A stretch of DNA of 64,000 nt. Origin: Eggerthellaceae bacterium (GTDB taxonomy: Bacteria > Actinomycetota > Coriobacteriia > Coriobacteriales > Eggerthellaceae). Of the stretch, positions 63,158 through 64,000 are shown piece by piece (positions within the stretch are counted from its first letter, which is position 1; every line of letters begins with the position of its first letter). A model generated the notes under the pieces. The model had not been told where the DNA came from, did no database searches, and was given only the letters and a program-made list of their open reading frames with translations. The stretch is taken from assembly GCA_022644775.1 (NCBI GenBank), contig JALCHN010000001.1:213063-277062 (forward strand), written 5' to 3'. A program made the position numbers and the translations under genes.

Positions 63158-63860
63158 CATTTGGGCGCGGGTGAGGGCGCCCAAGAGCCCGTGCGGGGCG
63201 CTCACCCCGCACGCACAGAACGCCGAGGGCCCGAGGGCCCCGACCGACAACCGTCATTCCCTTACGGGCGGTCGCAACGACATGCACACTGCCAGCGGTC
63301 CCCACGCGGTGACAGACAGATGCGCGCGCACCGTAAGAGCGCCCCATCCAAAGGCGCGCCCGAAGGCGTGCCCGACACAATCGGTCGGCTCATCGGTCGA
63401 GGCACAGGGCAACGCTTCACGCAGCCAACCCACGCATCGCATCGGGGAATCGACGCCCGATGGACGAAAAAGGCGCGAACGAAGCGGAGCCTGCTCGTTA
63501 AACGAACCACATAATGGGCTTACAGCGCAAGCGCAACGCATACCCCGCTCCGTAGACGGCAGGTAACCGGCCGGAAAGCGGCGCCCCACCGGGAAAGCGC
63601 ATGCGGGCGCACCAACCGGATACGCCCTTCACGCAGACGGATGCACGCGGGAAGAAACGCCCGAGGGCCACGGATGGCATGAACATCGAGTTTTCGAAGC
63701 AATTCGTCGGATTGTTTGGGGAGTAAAGAAACGTCAAGAGGTTTTATTGCACGTACTTTGAATGTTTGTTTATTATTGTGCGCAAAACGGCTGGCCTCAC
63801 GTCGAAAACTCGATTGGCAAGCCATACCGACACCCGCATCGTTTCGGAGTGCGCGGGCCG
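63158..63860. other. Gene-poor region before the IS3-type element
   Basis: About 700 bp with short overlapping open frames on both strands, none protein-like. The GC content falls towards the right (tttattgcacgtactttgaatg near 63740), which suggests a promoter or foreign sequence next to the element. No repeat or RNA gene was recognised. Confidence 0.5.
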
Positions 63861-64000
63861 TGTCAGGGGGACGGGGACGTGCGGACAATTTCCGATACAC
63901 CCTACCGCGTCGCCGTCGTCGCCCGCCTGTACTGCATCGGGCTCATCCAGCCCAGAGACTCCTTCGGCCTCTCCTCGTTGTAGTACGTCAGCCAGCGGTC
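63861..64000 (-). mobile_element. End of an IS3-type insertion sequence, cut by window edge
   Basis: The 3' end of a transposase gene lies just inside a terminal sequence beginning tgtcagggggacggggacg at 63861, which looks like an IS terminal repeat of the TG...CA type. The rest of the element lies beyond position 64000, so the second end could not be compared. Confidence 0.7.
63902..64000 (-). CDS. IS3-family transposase, C-terminal fragment
   Basis: The last 32 residues are visible: DRWLTYYNEERPKESLGWMS followed by PMQYRRATTATR. The YNxxRPxxxLGxxSPxxYR pattern is the C-terminal end of the IS3/IS150 OrfB integrase, including the end of the rve domain. The remainder lies outside the window. 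Whether the gene is intact cannot be judged. Confidence 0.85.
   Translation of the reverse strand, partial: DRWLTYYNEERPKESLGWMSPMQYRRATTATR

Noticed and set aside
63158..63860. Possible small genes in the region before the IS3-type element
   Set aside because: Frames overlap on both strands, with no ribosome site, domain or membrane segment.

Overview
The window looks like chromosome from a high-GC actinobacterium of the class Coriobacteriia, most likely the family Eggerthellaceae. This is inferred from several things together: high GC with housekeeping genes of actinobacterial type (rpoB-rpoC, glmU-prs, CarD, DivIC/FtsB-like), a LuxR regulator fused to a multi-spanning membrane domain (a type expanded in Eggerthellaceae), and a molybdate uptake plus molybdopterin cluster. 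Almost every gene lies on the minus strand.

1-10.5 kb: a prs fragment and glmU, a peptidoglycan-binding protein, a polyprenyl diphosphate synthase behind tRNA-Leu(UAA), a Ppx/GppA phosphatase, a DivIC-like division protein, YebC, a LysR regulator flanked by perfect 27-bp direct repeats, a ferredoxin-type aldo/keto reductase, a DinJ-YafQ toxin-antitoxin pair and a small hypothetical gene.

10.7-22.3 kb: a complete type II-A CRISPR-Cas locus. An 82-repeat array (81 spacers) is followed by csn2, cas2, cas1 and a 1367-aa cas9, all read on the minus strand with overlapping genes. A tracrRNA with its own promoter is read away from cas9 on the plus strand. Cas9, Cas1, Cas2 and Csn2 would serve interference and spacer acquisition. 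All catalytic residues looked for are present. The leader-distal end of the array abuts a zinc-ribbon gene remnant.

22.4-24.9 kb: an IS1595-family element with 44-bp terminal inverted repeats. It carries, besides its transposase, a passenger gene resembling lincosamide nucleotidyltransferases (Lnu). Next comes a non-coding stretch of degenerate 30-31-bp tandem repeats.

24.9-45.8 kb: modA-modB-modC-moaA-moaC (molybdate uptake and early molybdopterin synthesis; ModB has an unusual N-terminal extracytoplasmic domain), hisE-glmM, rpoB-rpoC, rlmB-yacP, a plus-strand YfcE-type phosphodiesterase, mtnA with a COG2509-type flavoprotein, a universal stress protein and a CarD regulator.

45.8-64 kb: two long gene-poor stretches carrying an inverted pair of about 270-bp repeat elements. 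They bracket tRNA-Val, an L,D-transpeptidase, an M20 dipeptidase and tRNA-Leu(CAA). Then come a LuxR-membrane fusion, a two-component system, an NCS2 purine permease, a class I aldolase, a TM2/DedA/PRC-barrel/YtxH-like envelope cluster, a small protein like the N-domain of cyanophycin synthetase, serS, a small acidic membrane protein, and the end of an IS3-type element that runs out of the window. REP-like long palindromes sharing a GTGACAAC/GTTGTCAC motif are scattered between genes.
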